From the NCBI RefSeq assembly GCF_016864015.1, contig NZ_CP045067.1, forward strand, positions 3,544,001 through 3,608,000: DNA of 64,000 bases, given 5' to 3'. Made by a program: the position numbers and the translations under genes. The notes under the pieces are model-generated. The model had not been told where the DNA came from. It did not search any database and worked only from the letters and a program-made list of their open reading frames with translations. Source of the DNA: Lacinutrix sp. WUR7. Its GTDB lineage: Bacteria; Bacteroidota; Bacteroidia; Flavobacteriales; Flavobacteriaceae. Shown in pieces: positions 60,453-64,000 of the stretch (positions are counted from its first letter, which is position 1; each line of letters starts with the position of its first letter).

Positions 60453-60523
60453 AATTAGATAATTTTTTAATCTAAAAAATATATTATCTTTATTTTTGAT
60501 AAAGTTATTTTATCATATCCTAA
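60453..60523. promoter_or_regulatory. Divergent promoter region with clustered inverted repeats
   Basis: Between the divergent start codons lie TTAGAT-N9-ATCTAA (about 60455-60475), CTTTAT-N5-ATAAAG overlapping a TATTTTTG -7 box (60491-60498) and GATAA-N7-TTATC. The -7 box points toward the AraC gene, 105 bases before its ATG. These are plausible AraC-protein sites but very AT-rich. Confidence 0.4.
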
Positions 60524-60603
60524 TTACCTTGCACGTATTTATCATAGTTTTGAACATATCTATTATTAACAGATTTGTTAACTAAAATTTTGTAACATTG
60601 AGT

Positions 60604-61524
60604 ATGGAATCGTTATTACATCAACATAGAAACCACAGAAAACTCACCACTCTGGTAGAGAATAGAACCACCTATAGTGCAGATTATGCAGAGCTCAATA
60701 TTTTTGAAACACACGCTTTCGCGGAAAAAATATCCCTAACATTTAACTTTCCTATTATTGCAAGTATGCTTACTGGAAAGAAAATCATGCATATTGACGG
60801 TTTTGAACCTTTTGATTTTTTCCCTGGTGAATCTGTAGTCATGCCAACTAATAAGGAAATGGTTATTGATTTTCCAGTGGCAACAAAAGAGAATCCGACG
60901 CAATGTTTAGCCTTAGGCATTGATGCTTTTAAAATTGATGAGGTTGTTGAAAAATTCAATCAGCAAGTAGCTATTGAAAATGAAAATAACACTTGGGATT
61001 TAGACGAAACCTCTTCACATTTAATAAACAATACCGATGTCAATCATCTAATAGAACGATTAACGTATACGTTTACCAACAATAATAAATCGAAGGATGT
61101 ATTATTAGATTTAATGATTCAGGAGTTAATTGTTAGGCTGTTGCAAACAAAAGCTAAATCCTTAATAATAAATGATCCGCATCAAGTTTTTAATGATACT
61201 AGAATAGGAACGGTTATTAAGTTTATTAAAGAAAATTTAACCAATAAAGACATGTCTGTAGACGTGTTGGCTAAGAAAGCATATATGAGTGCTTCTCACT
61301 TTCACAGGCAGTTTAAAAACACATTAGGAATCTCTCCTATTGATTATATAAATTCGGAAAAAATTAAATTTTCAAAAAAACTGATTAAAGAATCTTCCGA
61401 TTTTAGGATGTCTGAGATTGCTTTTAAATCCGGATTTAATAACACGAGTTATTTTAACAGACAATTCAAAAAAATGGAATTGATGACGCCGCAACAGTTT
61501 AAAGCTTCTATTAATAAGGCTTAA
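60604..61524 (+). CDS. AraC-family transcriptional regulator
   Basis: A 306-residue regulator starting MESLLHQHRNHRK (an in-frame TTG two codons earlier is rejected). Residues about 1-190 are an AraC_N-type ligand domain with the GFEPFDFFPGESVVMP beta segment typical of AraC regulators that govern aldehyde dehydrogenases. Residues about 205-306 hold the two HTH motifs (MSVDVLAKKAYMSASHFHRQ and MSEIAFKSGFNNTSYFNRQFK). It is divergent from the aldehyde dehydrogenase gene and probably activates it in response to an alcohol, aldehyde or amine. It is convergent with the AGCS symporter gene (36-base gap). Confidence 0.9.
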   Translation: MESLLHQHRNHRKLTTLVENRTTYSADYAELNIFETHAFAEKISLTFNFPIIASMLTGKKIMHIDGFEPFDFFPGESVVMPTNKEMVIDFPVATKENPTQCLALGIDAFKIDEVVEKFNQQVAIENENNTWDLDETSSHLINNTDVNHLIERLTYTFTNNNKSKDVLLDLMIQELIVRLLQTKAKSLIINDPHQVFNDTRIGTVIKFIKENLTNKDMSVDVLAKKAYMSASHFHRQFKNTLGISPIDYINSEKIKFSKKLIKESSDFRMSEIAFKSGFNNTSYFNRQFKKMELMTPQQFKASINKA

Positions 61525-61560
61525 TTCGCTTTTAGTTCTATGCTTTTATTTTTTTTAAAG

Positions 61561-62934
61561 TTAACTAGATTTCATTCTTTTAAAATACGCTTTCGCTTCT
61601 TTTACTACTCTTGGTGCTAAAATTAAAGTGGCTGTCATAGTTGGTATTGCCATCAATGCAAAAACACCATCTATTAAATTAATCATTAATGCTAACGATG
61701 TGGTTGCTCCAAGAATAATACTTAGAATATAAAAATAGTTGTAGTAATGCTTATTCTTTTCTCCGATTAAAAACGACAAACATTTTCCACCATAATAGGC
61801 ATATGAAAACAAGGAAGACACACTAAAAACCACAATACAAAGCAGCAGTAAATATCTACCATAGGTTGGCATTGCCGCTCCAAAAGCATTTGCTGTTAAA
61901 CTCACGCCATTCGCTTCGGTAGTTTGCCAAACTCCTGTTACTAAAATTGCCAAAGCAGTAAGCGTACAAACGATCAAGGTATCAATTGCAGGACCTAACA
62001 TCGCGACTAAACCTTCCCGAATTGGCTCGTTTGTTTTTGCTGCTCCGTGTGCTAAAGGTGCTGTACCAATTCCTGCTTCATTAGAAAATGCACCACGACG
62101 AATTCCTAAAATGATTAATCCTCCTAGAAGTCCGCCTAAAAAGGCATCACCTTTATAATTTTCTGCTGTAAAAGCATCGGTAAATATAAGTTTGAAATAC
62201 GTTGGAACCACTTCCGCATTAGCGAACAAAATAATAAGAATTAGCACAAAATAAAGCAATACCATACTTGGCACTAACCTAGAGGCCACTTTACTAATTC
62301 GATTTAATCCACCTAAAATAACCACCGAAGTAATACTAACTAAAATAAGACCAATAATTAAATTAGAAGTGAAATTCACAGCTACACCATTGGGTTTTAA
62401 AACAATATCATTAATTGCCTGTGTTAACTGGTTTACATTAAAAACAGGCAACGCGCCTATTAATCCGCAAAGACTAAAAAACACCGCTAAAGGCTTCCAA
62501 TGTTTCCCTAAACCTTCCATAATAAAATACATGGGTCCGCCTTGCGTATTACCTTCGCTGTCTTTCCCACGATACATAATTGCCAAACTAGAAGTAAAGA
62601 ATTTTGTAGCCATACCAATAATTGCGCTAACCCATAACCAAAATACAGCTCCTGGCCCGCCAATAGAAATTGCGACTGCTACTCCTGCAATATTTCCCAT
62701 ACCAATGGTAGAAGACAAAGCAGTTGTTAAGGCTTGAAAATGGGTGATTTCTCCTTTATCCTCTGGGTTATCATATTTACCACGAAGTACTTGTATGGCA
62801 TGACCTAAATAACGAAAGGGTAAAAATCGAGATAAGATTAGAAGATACAAACCTCCTCCAATTAATAAAATGAGTAACGGAAGTCCCCAAACGAATGAGG
62901 CAAAATCTGCTATAAATTGATCTAGTTTTTGCAA
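61561..62934 (-). CDS. Alanine/glycine:cation symporter (AGCS family)
   Basis: A 457-residue inner-membrane carrier with about 11 helices. Family hallmarks are LTTALSSTIGMGNIAGVAVA (around residue 70), GGPMYFIMEGLG (around 140) and the RRGAFSNEAGIGTAPLAHGA segment (around 285), the AGCS signature. It imports alanine or glycine with sodium or protons. It is monocistronic by spacing, convergent with the AraC gene and divergent from the gene at 63032. Confidence 0.93.
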   Translation of the reverse strand: MQKLDQFIADFASFVWGLPLLILLIGGGLYLLILSRFLPFRYLGHAIQVLRGKYDNPEDKGEITHFQALTTALSSTIGMGNIAGVAVAISIGGPGAVFWLWVSAIIGMATKFFTSSLAIMYRGKDSEGNTQGGPMYFIMEGLGKHWKPLAVFFSLCGLIGALPVFNVNQLTQAINDIVLKPNGVAVNFTSNLIIGLILVSITSVVILGGLNRISKVASRLVPSMVLLYFVLILIILFANAEVVPTYFKLIFTDAFTAENYKGDAFLGGLLGGLIILGIRRGAFSNEAGIGTAPLAHGAAKTNEPIREGLVAMLGPAIDTLIVCTLTALAILVTGVWQTTEANGVSLTANAFGAAMPTYGRYLLLLCIVVFSVSSLFSYAYYGGKCLSFLIGEKNKHYYNYFYILSIILGATTSLALMINLIDGVFALMAIPTMTATLILAPRVVKEAKAYFKRMKSS

Positions 62935-63031
62935 TGGTAGTATTTTTTATAAATGTAATAAAAGCTATTGACTTATAAATTTAATACGCTAATTTAGTTC
63001 AGCTAATACTCATCCATCAAAAATCAATCTC

Positions 63032-64000
63032 ATGAAATCATTAAAATTACTATTCTTTTTATGTATTACAGTTTCTTTACATGCTCAAGATCATTCGGAA
63101 GAAAAACATTTCAGACATTTAAGATACAATCATGTATCGCCATATATTGTACTTGCAGGAATTCATCCTATTTCAAAAGAAACAGCAAAATCTACATCTC
63201 ATTACACCTTTATTTATGATAATGAGAATAGGTTAATCGAAATTATTAATTCGCATTATCACACTGAAAAAAAGCATCCTTTAGCTTCTATTGGAGTTTA
63301 TAAAATGCGTATTACTTATGAAGACAATAAAGAAACAAGGACTTTTTTTGATCCAAACAATAAACCTATTACTAACGACCGAGAAGTGTTTAAAGAAGTA
63401 TATACCTATGACACTAAAGGAAACAAAATAAAGCTTGCATTTTATGATTTAGACAATAATCCTATAGTATCGAATTGGGAAATAGCTACATATAAATGGA
63501 CAAAAACAAAAGATGGCATTATTGAAAAACGCTTTAACCTAAAAGATGAAGAAGTTAATGTTTCTCCATATTTTGAATTTGGAACAACATTGATAAAAAT
63601 GGATAAAAACGGCACTCCAAAAGGACATTATAATTTAAATGACAAACTAGAAATCACAGAAAACATTGTTGGTGTTGCCTCTTATCAAGATACATTTGAT
63701 GCTATGCAAAATCATGTTAAATATAGCTATCATGATAGTAAAAACAATTTAACAATGAACCAATGGCAATTTTCTATTGGTGAAAAAATATACGATAGTA
63801 TTGGTAATAATATTCAGCTTAATTATTATGATACCGCTGGAAAATTTATTAGAGATAGGTATGTTTATTCTAACGCTGAAATAGCTTTAAGTAAAGCTAC
63901 TACTGTAAAAGACTCTACAGAAATCAAAGAAAAAGCACTGGGTTATTTAATTGGTTTACAACAATTAAAACCAGAACTAATGAATGAGGTATTGAATGAC
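63032..64000 (+). CDS. Secreted hypothetical protein with lumazine-binding-like C-terminus (cut by window edge)
   Basis: A frame open from the ATG at 63032 through the end of the window (323 codons, no stop). Residues 1-19 are a signal peptide (ending VSLHAQ). The middle part consists of repeated beta segments of the form YTYDTKGNKIKLAFYDLDNN and YYDTAGKFIRDRYVYS, resembling RHS/MORN-like extracellular repeats. The last visible stretch (KEKALGYLIGLQQLKPELMN) looks like the start of a putative lumazine-binding (NTF2-like) domain often found at the C-terminus of such Bacteroidetes proteins. Function unknown; probably periplasmic or surface. It is divergent from the AGCS gene, 97 bases away. Confidence 0.75.
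   Translation, partial: MKSLKLLFFLCITVSLHAQDHSEEKHFRHLRYNHVSPYIVLAGIHPISKETAKSTSHYTFIYDNENRLIEIINSHYHTEKKHPLASIGVYKMRITYEDNKETRTFFDPNNKPITNDREVFKEVYTYDTKGNKIKLAFYDLDNNPIVSNWEIATYKWTKTKDGIIEKRFNLKDEEVNVSPYFEFGTTLIKMDKNGTPKGHYNLNDKLEITENIVGVASYQDTFDAMQNHVKYSYHDSKNNLTMNQWQFSIGEKIYDSIGNNIQLNYYDTAGKFIRDRYVYSNAEIALSKATTVKDSTEIKEKALGYLIGLQQLKPELMNEVLND

Overview
The window is AT-rich bacterial DNA from a member of the Bacteroidetes, most likely a marine-type Flavobacteriaceae. Four things point there: flavobacterial -7 promoter boxes (TAnnTTTG) with no Shine-Dalgarno sequences, SusC-like TonB receptors with a CarboxypepD_reg-like N-terminus, lipoproteins with acidic residues after the lipid cysteine, and typical families (DUF4212 symporter pair, NTT-HEAT protein, YceI, Crp-type regulators with short HTH). 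I found no rRNA, tRNA, CRISPR array, phage or complete insertion sequence.

Layout. 1-1.4 kb: the end of an acyl-CoA carboxylase beta subunit and an APH-type kinase. 1.6-9.7 kb: a compact group in which two penicillin-recognising serine hydrolases flank a nucleotide transporter fused to HEAT repeats, followed by a secreted PEP-synthase-like protein. 10.1-13.9 kb: a TonB receptor plus a DUF4374-like lipoprotein, resembling XusA-XusB. 14-20.7 kb, minus strand: ABC exporter, soluble sensor kinase and NtrC-type activator, then an almost perfect sigma-54 promoter in front of a four-gene operon (Cys-rich small protein, glutamate dehydrogenase, GreA/Rnk-like protein, helical protein). 20.8-29.8 kb: an MFS pump, a proline-iminopeptidase-like lipoprotein, a cNMP/CBS/DUF294 protein with a DnaQ-like exonuclease, and a NYN protein. 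This stretch is broken up by two arrays of long tandem non-coding repeats (383-bp and about 344-bp units) and by a dispersed palindromic element.

30-37 kb holds a TPR sensor kinase/response regulator pair with a proline-rich lipoprotein, a desaturase, two Crp/Fnr regulators, CsbD and YceI. 37.3-44.9 kb is the strongest candidate for an undescribed system: a two-gene unit of a 1770-residue protein (two alpha/beta-hydrolase domains, a macro-like domain, a CHAT caspase-like protease and a helical tail) and a KAP-family P-loop NTPase with membrane segments. It has the logic of a conflict or defence module.

45-61 kb is a carbon-assimilation block. It contains a porin, a DUF4212/symporter pair, a symporter-type sensor kinase with STAC domain and a stand-alone receiver (CrbS-like), propionyl- and acetyl-CoA synthetases, an aldehyde dehydrogenase with DUF779 protein, and a divergent AraC regulator. 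Aldehyde would be oxidised to acetate, imported or activated to acetyl/propionyl-CoA, and propionyl-CoA would feed a carboxylase such as the one at the left edge. The right edge has an AGCS amino-acid symporter and the start of a secreted protein.

All functions are read from sequence by eye; no database search was run.
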